Shown in pieces: positions 20,495 through 30,143 of a stretch of 64,000 nucleotides of DNA (positions within the stretch are counted from its first letter, which is position 1; each line of letters starts with the position of its first letter). The position numbers and the translations under genes were made by a program. The notes beneath the pieces are model-generated. The model was not told where the DNA came from, did not search any database, and saw only the letters and a list, made by a program, of their open reading frames with translations. Location: the NCBI RefSeq assembly GCF_900233005.1, contig NZ_LT960611.1, positions 1,364,001 through 1,428,000 of the forward strand, given 5' to 3'. This stretch comes from Vibrio tapetis subsp. tapetis. GTDB taxonomy: Bacteria; Pseudomonadota; Gammaproteobacteria; Enterobacterales; Vibrionaceae.

Positions 20495-20703
20495 TGTCGG
20501 TTAAAATTACGTTACGTGACCAGTATAGCAGTCACTTTATCAGCGCGTTAATCTGAAAGAAAGAGAATTAAGATGACTACAAAGTTAATTAGTAATTAAA
20601 ATTAATTCTAATTTCTAAACTGAGTTTGATTAAACACTATTCATAGACATAATTAAAGAGTTGAAAGTGAATTTTATAAAATAATCATTACTGGAAGGAT
20701 ATT

Positions 20704-20889
20704 ATGAAAAAGCTAATAACCCTAATGTCTATCATCTATATTTCTAGTCTAGCTATTTCTGCAAATGCGAGCGAAGGAAGTGCAGGAAAAGCTTTCGGTG
20801 CAGGCGTTACATGTGAACTAAATGGAAAAAATCAACAACTACCAAGAGAGCTTTGTATCCAATATGGCGGTAAAATAATACTAGTTTAA
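20704..20889 (+). CDS. small secreted protein with two cysteines, function unknown
   Basis: A 61-aa frame with a clear Sec signal peptide (MKKLITLMSIIYISSLAISANA, predicted cut before SEG), leaving a ~39-residue mature peptide with two Cys (in VTCELNG and ELCIQYGG) that could form one disulphide in the periplasm. A GGAAGGATATT site precedes the ATG. A hairpin follows at 20902-20924. I do not recognise the family. It could be an isolated periplasmic peptide under its own promoter. Confidence 0.65.
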   Translation: MKKLITLMSIIYISSLAISANASEGSAGKAFGAGVTCELNGKNQQLPRELCIQYGGKIILV

Positions 20890-20901
20890 TATCACATCCT
20901 G

Positions 20902-20924
20902 GCAGTATCAAATTCTGATACTGC
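20902..20924 (+). terminator. hairpin downstream of the small secreted protein
   Basis: A perfect 9-bp stem GCAGTATCA / TGATACTGC with a 5-nt loop. It lacks a T run, so it is a possible terminator or mRNA 3'-end structure. Confidence 0.5.
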
Positions 20925-20940
20925 TAAGGTAAGATACCGG

Positions 20941-21303
20941 CTAACGAAAGAAGTCACTCCCGACAAAAGCATCCCAACCGCGCTGCCACTCTGCCTCAAT
21001 CATCACTTGCTGTTTGTGCCCGTCACATTGCCCCGTATATAAAGTGCCTGAGATACCTTTTTCAAAAGCAGAAAATGGGTCACAGTATTCTAGTTTCCCG
21101 TCTGTATAACCTTGCATATAGTTTTCAGATTGAAATGGCACCTTATCTTTTAGGTTGGCCAGTAACCTATTATCCGAATCGTAACCGGCCATTCCAAACC
21201 GGTAACCTTGTCCATACCAATATTCATCCGCAGTCAGTGTTTTAGTGGAGCATCCAGCAACAACAACCAATACAAAAAATAACATGAAATTATGTACATA
21301 CAT
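20941..21303 (-). CDS. lipoprotein, DUF2799-like
   Basis: A 120-aa protein with an N-terminal hydrophobic segment ending in a lipobox (VVVAGCS), so Cys at ~18 would be lipidated. The mature part contains the repeated YGQGYRFGMAGYD and YMQGYTDGKLEYC pattern with a later QRGWDAFVG, resembling short DUF2799 lipoproteins of Vibrio and enterics. The family function is unknown. It is downstream of the porin on the same strand, but a terminator separates them. Confidence 0.75.
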   Translation of the reverse strand: MYVHNFMLFFVLVVVAGCSTKTLTADEYWYGQGYRFGMAGYDSDNRLLANLKDKVPFQSENYMQGYTDGKLEYCDPFSAFEKGISGTLYTGQCDGHKQQVMIEAEWQRGWDAFVGSDFFR

Positions 21304-21319
21304 TAAAAAATTCCTACAA

Positions 21320-21344
21320 AAAAGCTGGGAAATCCCAGCTTTTT
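21320..21344 (-). terminator. terminator after the porin gene
   Basis: An AAAAGCTGGGA / TCCCAGCTTTT perfect stem with a 2-nt loop, A/T runs on both sides. Confidence 0.88.
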
Positions 21345-21367
21345 ATTAATGACATACTATCTAACAA

Positions 21368-22750
21368 TTACTTTACGTTAAATGGTAACGTTAACGCTAG
21401 CTTGAAATCTGTCTCATCTTGGAACGCATTTGAATATGGTGCCCAGTTACCAGATTTACTGTCGTTAAAGTATTCTGTGTAATGGAAGCTAACAGCACCA
21501 CCTTTCAGAGGGCCACCTTGAATACCGTAGCCCATGAACAAGCTGTATGCATACTCTTTAAGATCATCTACACCGTCAAATTTAGCACCCATGCCAACAG
21601 CACCACTTACACCAGCACTAAACCCTGGAGCACCAACATCAGAGAAGTCACGAGAAGCCGATACAAAACCTGCGAATTCACCATCATGGTTAAAGTCGGA
21701 ACGATTATTCCACCAAACATCGTACGCGCCGTTAGAGCCACCATATTGCTTAGTCAAACGGTAAGAGAAGTGACCTACATCAGCGTCACCTTTGTGGTCT
21801 GCTGAAGTGTAGATACCTTCAGCACGAAGTGAGTACTGACCAGTTTTGTAGCTTGTTAGCATAGCTGCTTGCCATGCAGTACTATCGTATTGCTCGTTAT
21901 CGTCAACAACATAAAGCTGCGGAGACCAGAACAAGCCATCATCTGTGGTGCCTTTCACTTTGACGTGGAAGTTCTTACGAGGACCACTAGTTAGCGCACC
22001 GTAACCCGCATCAAGGGAAATACCATTAGCAAAGCTGTAACGTCCACCTAATGAGTATACTGAACCGGCTTCATCACCGTCAGTTGTTTGGAATTCATAA
22101 GTAGTCTTAAACCATGGTGCTTTATATTGGTCAGCAAAAACGGCACCAAGACTCAAGTCGCCAAATTTACTACCAATTTCGCCACCACGGTAAGTGCCGG
22201 GCGCGAATGACCAGTTAACACCTAAAGAACTAGGTACTGACGGTTGAAAGTAACCCAATTGAGCATTTGTACTTTCACCAAATTTAAATTTAGCTGCAGC
22301 TTTAGCGAATGAAACACCGTTATCATTACAAGATTTATCCCATGCACCAGTACAACCATCTGCGTCTGCAACTTTATCATATGGGTTGTTTACACCCCAA
22401 AAGTTAAACTCATGATCTGGACTAGCGTTTTGCCACATGTCCCAAGTTGAGTAAACAACAAAGTCTGCACCAACAACATCATTAACATACCCAGAGTTAA
22501 ACCCCAAATTCACAAAAATTGAACCGTGATCTAGGTTTTTCTTTTTCTTGGTATCATTTCCATTTGCATCAACGCCACCACGTTTGCGGTCACGCATGAA
22601 GAAGTTTACATTACCACTGATCGTTGACTCAGCGAAAAAATCAGATACACCTTCAGTATACTCTGGTCCTACAACGTTTTCTGCGAAAGCACTTCCGCAA
22701 GCAACTGATAGAGCAACCCCAACAAGGGTGCGTTTAAACATTTTGTCCAT
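21368..22750 (-). CDS. OprD-family outer-membrane porin, chitoporin (ChiP)-like
   Basis: A 460-aa beta-barrel precursor. The signal peptide MDKMFKRTLVGVALSVACGSAFA is followed by alternating amphipathic strands with aromatic girdles, ending in the phenylalanine-rich LALTLPFNVK. Stretches such as AAKFKFG, WSFAPGTYRGGE, YKAPWF, DVWWNNRSDFN and FQDETDFKLAL run parallel to E. coli ChiP (YbfM), which takes up chitosugars. The place next to ligA is that of the porin annotated as chitoporin in V. cholerae. Substrate specificity is inferred. Confidence 0.82.
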   Translation of the reverse strand: MDKMFKRTLVGVALSVACGSAFAENVVGPEYTEGVSDFFAESTISGNVNFFMRDRKRGGVDANGNDTKKKKNLDHGSIFVNLGFNSGYVNDVVGADFVVYSTWDMWQNASPDHEFNFWGVNNPYDKVADADGCTGAWDKSCNDNGVSFAKAAAKFKFGESTNAQLGYFQPSVPSSLGVNWSFAPGTYRGGEIGSKFGDLSLGAVFADQYKAPWFKTTYEFQTTDGDEAGSVYSLGGRYSFANGISLDAGYGALTSGPRKNFHVKVKGTTDDGLFWSPQLYVVDDNEQYDSTAWQAAMLTSYKTGQYSLRAEGIYTSADHKGDADVGHFSYRLTKQYGGSNGAYDVWWNNRSDFNHDGEFAGFVSASRDFSDVGAPGFSAGVSGAVGMGAKFDGVDDLKEYAYSLFMGYGIQGGPLKGGAVSFHYTEYFNDSKSGNWAPYSNAFQDETDFKLALTLPFNVK

Positions 22751-23393
22751 GGAAAAACTCCTAAAAATGGATATAGCTGTTTTTTGTTTTACTTACCCCT
22801 CAAGTTGGCCGCCGAAGGTGGTAAGTAAATCTCCTAATTCGCTCTTCTAGTTAAAACCTATTAACTAGCAAACGTTCTTCTCTCCGTAATACACAGTGTG
22901 CATCCACAACTAAGAGACTAACTTCGCGGCGAAAAACATCAATCAGAACTTAATTTTTATATAAAAAAATGTGAGCAAGTGCAAAGTTTCATCAAGGCAG
23001 TGACTGAGTTCAAAGTTATTTACCAAATACACAACAATTAGATTAAAATCCATAATTTTCAGGTAATTAGCAAAATAACAAATAATTAAAACATTGAAGT
23101 ACGCCGAAAAAATCAACATAAAAACAGCCCTAAAACACAAATTAGGACATTGATCACTGATTTAGATGAGACTTAATTTCAGGGAAGAAATTACATATAA
23201 GCAGACAGTGGATAGTTAGAGATTGAATAGAAACACAGCCAAAAACATCCATTAATAGAAGGCAGAGCGCAGACTAAATTAATGATAAACAATTCAATTA
23301 ATCACGATATTACGACTCAACAAAAACAAAAAAGTTTCTATAAAAGATAAAAAAAGGTGATTTTCACTGATATTTCAAGGGAAGTGTGACTTA

Positions 23394-23450
<57 letters not shown>

Positions 23451-23482
23451 AATTGAAATACCTAACGATTTTTGTCAATAAA

Positions 23483-23509
23483 AAAGCCGCTACAAAAGAT
23501 AGCGGCTTT
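23483..23509 (-). terminator. original ligA terminator
   Basis: A 9-bp perfect stem AAAGCCGCT / AGCGGCTTT with a 9-nt loop and flanking A/T, 17 bp after the ligA stop. It still follows the severed 3' part of ligA. Confidence 0.85.
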
Positions 23510-23525
23510 AGAATGTTCCAGAAAA

Positions 23526-24426
<901 letters not shown>

Positions 24427-24505
24427 AAAAGGCCTTGCAATCACTAGATTAATTACATTCAAGTACTACACTAAAGGTAGTTGAAACTATCAACAAGGGC
24501 ATACT

Positions 24506-27500
24506 ATGTTAAACTATGAAGACAGACTCATATTCTTGTCTAAGTTTCTTCGTTTTGATATATATGAATTGATAAGAAAATATATAAATAATCAGAGTAA
24601 AAGCCAGCAAAAACGACTTTCGCTTACCTTGGTTCAGTACGTCGAACTAATATATGTGCCCTTTAACAATGACGAGACGAACGAACTAATTCTTAGCTTG
24701 ACCTACATTCGTGCAGACCTCTGCCAAAGATATAAAATAAAAGCTGCTAAAGATTGTTATCGCCACATTAACTTGCTAATAGAACACATGTTGGATCAGG
24801 GCTGTTTCAAAAAAGAACTTGTTGATGAACAACATTCACTCACTTGTACTCTAACTAAATCTCAATACGAAGCCTGTAAATCAGAGAAGATACCATTAAT
24901 GGTTTCTGTTAAGTTCAATTGCGACCTCACCAAAGCAGATGTCACCGACAGCACAAAGAGCCAGCCCCCTTCACTTAAAGTTGAACAAAGACTTGAATAT
25001 TTATCTTCCTTCCTGAGTAATGAGGTTTCTGAGTTAGTTGTCAATTTTGTGTACCAATCAAATAGTGTAAGACAAACTCAACTGACGTTTACATTAGTAG
25101 TGTACATTGAGGTTTTACATGAAGCATTTAACAAAAACGATACAAATAAGCTGGCCCAAAGTTTATCCTACATCCGAACCGACCTTTGTCAAAAATACTC
25201 TCTTCTAATAGTCGAACGTAAATTTAATCATCTTAGAATACTTTTAAAGCACATGCTTAAAGCAAGCTATTTTCATGAAGAATTAGTGGAAGAATTAACG
25301 ACCTTTTTTTTTCCTATCAGTAAGACCCAATACGAAATCAGTATGTCCGAGAGCATACCTGAAGAAGTTTCTGCTCAGTTCAAGCATGATTTCAGGGTTA
25401 CTGATATACGATGTAGAGAAAAAAACCATAAACTCTCTATTAATGTAGAAGAAAAACTTGATCGCTTATCTGGCATCCTGAATGAGGATATTTCTGAGTT
25501 GATTATAAACTTTTTATACCAATCAAATAAGGAACAACAAACGCAACTGACATTCAAATTAGTCACTTACATAGGTGTTTTGCATGAAGCACTTAATAAC
25601 AACGATACAGATAAACTGATCCGAAGCCTGACCTATATCCGGTCAGATCTTTGCCAAAGACATACCTTCAAGGCAGCTAAGTCTGTACTTGTTCGTTTTC
25701 AAATGCTCGTAAAGCACATTATTAAGGCTGGCTACTTTAACGAAGGCTCCGTTGATCAACTAGCAACTTTTCTTGCTCCTTTTAATGAATTACAATTCGA
25801 AATCAGTAAGTCCGAAACTATACCTAAAAAAATTTCCAATCTATTTGCGCATGAACCTAACGCAGAGGAAAGTTTCAAGGAGGCTCTAAATTCTTGCTGC
25901 ACTAGAGAAATTGCAACCAGACTCGAAGAGCACGTCAACACGTTCAAGGTTAAGAAGCACCACAGAGCACCTCTGATTTTATTCTTAAAGCAAATTTCCG
26001 AAAGCGACCCTGAATGGCATAAACACACAAGAGTGATTGAAAGTGAACTTCTTAAATTTAGAAGTAATTTACTTGATAACCTCCAAAGAAATACAGCATA
26101 TGGTCGATTTCAGAACGTTAAGAACTCGATTGACGTATTGGTTAAACATGGATTGTTGTCTAATAACCTTGATATGCCAGATAATTTACGCAGGTGCACG
26201 AACACAGAAAAGGTGCGAAAGAACAACCCTTTAATATGCGAAGTTGATATGTATGATGAAACAAAACGTGAGTCATACATAAACAGTCGAAAATTCATTC
26301 AATCAATAGAATGCGATCTTTCTAAAAATTTAAATATACTTGTGGCAGATGCTCAAGAAATTGTATATCAAGGGTATCAAAAGTTTTGCGAAAAAGAGAG
26401 TTTCATAGCACAAAGTCAATTTGATGAGTTTATCAACCATCCAGAGTTACTTGTAAATAACACTAAAGGTAACAACGGCAAATCAAAGGTAAACCCTTTT
26501 TATGATAAACACCCAATGCGCACTAAAAATCTTACGGCTTACTACAACCATTTTTTTGATGATATGGTTCATGGTAGAACGCAACATAAGATGACATCTC
26601 TCTCGATCAGTGAGGAAATCCTTGGATATTTAGGTCTAACCGCCAATGTTGCATCTGCGATGCAAATAATCATCACTGAAGAACTTGGGATTAACCCCTA
26701 TTCACTTTATCGAGTAAAAATTTCGTCTAAAGGTCATGGGTCTGAATTTGTTCAAATCGATGATGAAGGTTCTGTAAGAATTAACGCACTAAAGCCCCGG
26801 GCAAGAAGTTCTCACCCCAGAAAAGCGGTAGGAACCTTTACTCCATTGGCTAATATAAAGGCAAACGAAATAAATGCAGCCACTTGCCTAAAAATGGCTT
26901 TAGAAATGACATCCAGAACTAGGAAGTATTTAGGTGTAAAAGAGCTATGGGTGTGCTTGAGTGTCACGGGCTCGACGGTCGCCAGCTTGAACTCATTCCA
27001 GACACAATTTAAAAAAATTGTAAAACAAGCATCATCGAAGAGCACGACCCTACAGTACGCAACATTGAAAAAGGTTCGATCATCCAAGGGAGTTTTGATT
27101 TATATACTGACAAATGGTGACTCACTCAAGACTGCGGCATTCTTTGGTAACACTGTTAAAACAACTCTAAGTCGTTACATCCCCAAATACCTCACCGAGT
27201 TAGTCTACAGAGTGAAAATTAGAAATTTTCAGAACATATTTCTTTTTATGGCAATTTCATCAGATGAATCTCCAGCAAAATCACTAAATATGAGTGATAG
27301 TGATTTTAAGTTCCAGTTAAAACAAGCATTCAAGAATCCAGATATGGGCGGTAATTTATACGAAAAACTTACCCAAAACCCTACTGAAAATGAAGAAAAT
27401 ACCCCTCTCTACTTTTGTATCTCAGACTTAAACCTCCAGTTAGCGATAAAGTATGCCAAATATGGTGAAGATAAAGAGCTAAAGAATAACTGTAAAAATG

Positions 27501-27586
27501 TCCTTAATAAGATTGGAGAAGAATCACCCGTAGTAATAAAGAGCATGCTACGAAAGGCACAACTAGCGGTCGAACAAGAAAAATAG
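24506..27586 (+). CDS. large recombinase-like protein with three tandem N-terminal repeats (1026 aa)
   Basis: First gene of the island's recombination operon. Residues ~1-140, ~158-300 and ~312-450 are three clearly homologous repeats. Each has a leading leucine-rich helix, a QLTFxLVxYIxVLHEAxNxNDT motif, a L(T/S)YIR(A/T/S)DLCQ motif and a closing SQYExxxSE(K/S/T)IP motif. The C-terminal part has integrase-like features (IIITEELGINPYSLYRVKI, then KVRSSKG and FFGNTVKTTLSRYIP). The catalytic His/Arg positions look replaced (FGN instead of LGH), so I infer an accessory, possibly inactive recombinase. The gap to the next gene is 13 bp. The family is not firmly identified. Confidence 0.8.
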   Translation: MLNYEDRLIFLSKFLRFDIYELIRKYINNQSKSQQKRLSLTLVQYVELIYVPFNNDETNELILSLTYIRADLCQRYKIKAAKDCYRHINLLIEHMLDQGCFKKELVDEQHSLTCTLTKSQYEACKSEKIPLMVSVKFNCDLTKADVTDSTKSQPPSLKVEQRLEYLSSFLSNEVSELVVNFVYQSNSVRQTQLTFTLVVYIEVLHEAFNKNDTNKLAQSLSYIRTDLCQKYSLLIVERKFNHLRILLKHMLKASYFHEELVEELTTFFFPISKTQYEISMSESIPEEVSAQFKHDFRVTDIRCREKNHKLSINVEEKLDRLSGILNEDISELIINFLYQSNKEQQTQLTFKLVTYIGVLHEALNNNDTDKLIRSLTYIRSDLCQRHTFKAAKSVLVRFQMLVKHIIKAGYFNEGSVDQLATFLAPFNELQFEISKSETIPKKISNLFAHEPNAEESFKEALNSCCTREIATRLEEHVNTFKVKKHHRAPLILFLKQISESDPEWHKHTRVIESELLKFRSNLLDNLQRNTAYGRFQNVKNSIDVLVKHGLLSNNLDMPDNLRRCTNTEKVRKNNPLICEVDMYDETKRESYINSRKFIQSIECDLSKNLNILVADAQEIVYQGYQKFCEKESFIAQSQFDEFINHPELLVNNTKGNNGKSKVNPFYDKHPMRTKNLTAYYNHFFDDMVHGRTQHKMTSLSISEEILGYLGLTANVASAMQIIITEELGINPYSLYRVKISSKGHGSEFVQIDDEGSVRINALKPRARSSHPRKAVGTFTPLANIKANEINAATCLKMALEMTSRTRKYLGVKELWVCLSVTGSTVASLNSFQTQFKKIVKQASSKSTTLQYATLKKVRSSKGVLIYILTNGDSLKTAAFFGNTVKTTLSRYIPKYLTELVYRVKIRNFQNIFLFMAISSDESPAKSLNMSDSDFKFQLKQAFKNPDMGGNLYEKLTQNPTENEENTPLYFCISDLNLQLAIKYAKYGEDKELKNNCKNVLNKIGEESPVVIKSMLRKAQLAVEQEK

Positions 27587-27599
27587 GGGTATAGGTAAA

Positions 27600-29417
27600 A
27601 TGGAGCAAAGTAATATAAAAGCAATCAAAGAACTGGTGGATCCGAATGATTTGCCTGAGCTCATTAGCAATTGTACTTATCCTAAACCTCGATGGATGTT
27701 GAACGAGTCAGCTAGCGACACAACTTGGTTATTTCCTAAAATTGGTATTGAGATATCCTTCTTTGAAAAAAACAAGGATAAAGCATTAAAACTTTCCTTT
27801 AAAAGAAAAATTGCACCCGATAAATACCTGACTGACAGCGAAAATGAAGCAATATTAACCGACATAAAAAATAGCCTTCTTTATCTTACTACCACAGGTA
27901 AAATTACACGCCCCAAAAGACTCTTAGAGATCACAATAGCCGCAACTAAACTCATCAATCATGCAAACGAGCTTCGTCATGATAAGAAAAAACCTCTGGT
28001 TCGGAGTCTAGAGCACATTAAGTTTAAGGAACTGAAAGACTATTTGTTGTCTTTCAATGTCGAGAGGGCGATATTTAATAAAACGCTTAATTTAATATTG
28101 AAGAAATGGAGTTCAAAAAGTGATATCGACTGGATGTTAATCAAATCTGAGTTTGGCCTTACAACTCGGAGACTCGATAGTCTTAAACATAAGATAATCC
28201 AGTACCTAAAATCCGAAGAAATTGATGGTTTCAGTTCTCAAATAGACTATAAGCGTGAATACGAAAATGCTAATAATCGAGAGTTTGATATAGATTTTGA
28301 TCTGTTCCCTAGTGAAAGTACTATCTCCAATGAAATTTCAAAGCTAGAAGCTCTTTACACATCAAGAACTGCTCAGAGATATAAATTCCAGCATTCACCG
28401 ATGAAAATTTTTTCTGGAGGGGAAGCTATTTTTTATGACATGGTGGAAAGGATTAAAACCCCATTGATGCCAGTATTAGTATCCCTTCATGCTATTTCTT
28501 CTGCGCTCTCTTTCACTCGTATTTACGGAGCATCACTTCGCCAGTACCTTTCCGACTTATCTAAAGCTGAAGAAAACAGGATAAAAGAATTAAGTATAGC
28601 ACTATCAACTAGCCGAAATCATAATATTGAAATAAAAAATCATGCCTTTGAAAACGTAAAAATACCAAGCAAAATAAAGAGTTTAAATATTACATCATGG
28701 GAAAATGGGGATGACACCAATTTAAAATATAGCGAATTAAGAAATGGTATGTCGGTTCGCACGGCTGTGAGGCTTTACACCGCAGCAATGTATATACAGC
28801 TCGCCAGCTTTTCTGCTGGACGATCTTCATCATTACAGACTCTAAGACGTAATTGTTTTGTGCTATCACCAATTGATGGTCTTTTCGATTTAGTCATGCG
28901 AATTCCTAAAAGCTCTGAACGTATAGAATTAGAAGAAGTGCATAGGCCAATTCCTGATGTGATATACGACTATGGCCTTGAGTTCGCATTATTAGTTTGT
29001 GAACTAGAAGAAAGACGAGGTTTTATTGGTGCCGAGCATGAATTATTTTTGTTTGGTAATGCACTATCATATAGATCAGTGAGTGCAGCTCGCAAAGACG
29101 GTGGAGAAATCTGTAAGTACCCTTTAGGAAATGATTATTTAAATAATTCTCTTCATATGTTTATAGACTGGAGTGAATCACCTTTGATTGGTGAGAAAAG
29201 GTGGTATCCATCAACACACCAATTCAGAAGGCTTTTTGCAGTGATGTATTTCAACTTCTCAGATGAAGTTGGCTTAGATGAACTATCGTGGTTTATGGGG
29301 CATTCTAACCTCGATCAGACGTTTCATTATGCAGAAGTGTCACCTGATGATGAATGGATCGATGAAGCTGAAGCGGCAATTGCTAGGATTTGGGGCATCA
29401 TTACACAAATTAATTAA
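27600..29417 (+). CDS. tyrosine recombinase/integrase (605 aa)
   Basis: The C-terminal domain carries the tyrosine-recombinase residues in order: Arg in FSAGRSSSLQTLRR (~406), HxxR in THQFRRLF (~541), and His plus nucleophilic Tyr in MGHSNLDQTFHYAE (~566-576). The long N-terminal ~400 residues are probably DNA-binding. Size and layout recall Tn554 TnpB and the large integrase of gamma-mobile-trio modules. It is second in a five-gene operon, 13 bp after the first gene, and its 3' end overlaps the small ORF that follows. Confidence 0.88.
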   Translation: MEQSNIKAIKELVDPNDLPELISNCTYPKPRWMLNESASDTTWLFPKIGIEISFFEKNKDKALKLSFKRKIAPDKYLTDSENEAILTDIKNSLLYLTTTGKITRPKRLLEITIAATKLINHANELRHDKKKPLVRSLEHIKFKELKDYLLSFNVERAIFNKTLNLILKKWSSKSDIDWMLIKSEFGLTTRRLDSLKHKIIQYLKSEEIDGFSSQIDYKREYENANNREFDIDFDLFPSESTISNEISKLEALYTSRTAQRYKFQHSPMKIFSGGEAIFYDMVERIKTPLMPVLVSLHAISSALSFTRIYGASLRQYLSDLSKAEENRIKELSIALSTSRNHNIEIKNHAFENVKIPSKIKSLNITSWENGDDTNLKYSELRNGMSVRTAVRLYTAAMYIQLASFSAGRSSSLQTLRRNCFVLSPIDGLFDLVMRIPKSSERIELEEVHRPIPDVIYDYGLEFALLVCELEERRGFIGAEHELFLFGNALSYRSVSAARKDGGEICKYPLGNDYLNNSLHMFIDWSESPLIGEKRWYPSTHQFRRLFAVMYFNFSDEVGLDELSWFMGHSNLDQTFHYAEVSPDDEWIDEAEAAIARIWGIITQIN

Positions 29418-29607
29418 TGCCGACGAGACTGTGAGAAGCATCGTCGACAAAGCTAGAAAATCAACAAGTATTTCTGCTGTGTTAGAACCACTGGTTCGTA
29501 GGTTGATTGAAAAACATAAGAATAAGACAGGACAAGTGGTTCGCTTTTACAAAATTGATAAAAGCGAAGTTTTCTTTTACTTTATTAACCCAGAGGTGAA
29601 GGAATAA
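29362..29607 (+). CDS. small ORF in the recombinase operon, function unknown
   Basis: A frame different from the upstream integrase, overlapping it by ~56 bp. The start is uncertain (ATG at 29347, 29350 or 29362, or an internal TTG). The likely body, ADETVRSIVDKARKSTSISAVLEPLVRRLIEKH onward, is a compact alpha/beta protein of ~65-80 residues ending VFFYFINPEVKE. Its stop overlaps the next ATG as TAATG, so translation is coupled and the frame is probably real. No family recognised. Confidence 0.6.
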   Translation: MKLKRQLLGFGASLHKLINADETVRSIVDKARKSTSISAVLEPLVRRLIEKHKNKTGQVVRFYKIDKSEVFFYFINPEVKE

Positions 29608-30143
29608 TGTCTAAATTTAGGAAAGGTGAAACATCTAAACTTGTTATCGAAAAGAAAAATTCAATCACTAAATCTATAAAACGTAAAGCAGAAATTATTG
29701 ATAAGATAAAATGCTATGAAGATATCCCCAGCAGTTTAGAAATGAAAAAGAATACTATTTCTCTAATGTCCGTTCACAACTGGGTTGATAGTAATCTTGG
29801 TCTTATACGTTATTCTTACAATTCAGCTCGTGCAGACCATAACGCAAAAAACTTGGAGTCTTTAATTAGATCTATTGATAATGCTAACGCGAGGTTAGTT
29901 AGTAACCTAAAACCTGAAATCAAGAATAACTGTGCAGTCACCACCCGCCTATCTCAAGATTATGTTAAAAAATTAAAAAATGAAAATGAAGAGTTGCGTG
30001 TAGCTTTAGCTGAAGTATATAGAGCCTATATGCAGATTTTAGGCGAACTTCGAGAAGATAAGCAGATTGATGCTGCATATAGGAAACTAATACTAGCTCA
30101 AGCTCAAATTCTAGGGAAAAACAGAGTTTGGGAAGTAACATAA
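29607..30143 (+). CDS. coiled-coil accessory protein of the recombinase operon (TnpC/GmtX-like by position)
   Basis: A 178-aa, Lys/Glu-rich protein. The N-terminal ~80 residues contain NTISLMSVHNWVDSNLGLIRYSYNSA, which may be a DNA-binding helix pair. Residues ~115-165 form a coiled coil (YVKKLKNENEELRVALAEVYRAYMQIL). It is coupled at both ends by TAATG overlaps to the small ORF and to the 451-aa recombinase. Similar short coiled-coil proteins accompany recombinases in Tn554 (TnpC) and gamma-mobile-trio (GmtX) elements; the equivalence is a guess from layout. Confidence 0.75.
   Translation: MSKFRKGETSKLVIEKKNSITKSIKRKAEIIDKIKCYEDIPSSLEMKKNTISLMSVHNWVDSNLGLIRYSYNSARADHNAKNLESLIRSIDNANARLVSNLKPEIKNNCAVTTRLSQDYVKKLKNENEELRVALAEVYRAYMQILGELREDKQIDAAYRKLILAQAQILGKNRVWEVT

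Noticed and set aside
29278..29361. Longer start for the small recombinase-operon ORF
   Set aside because: It would overlap the integrase through its catalytic His/Tyr codons; the reading there is determined by the integrase frame, so a later start is more likely.
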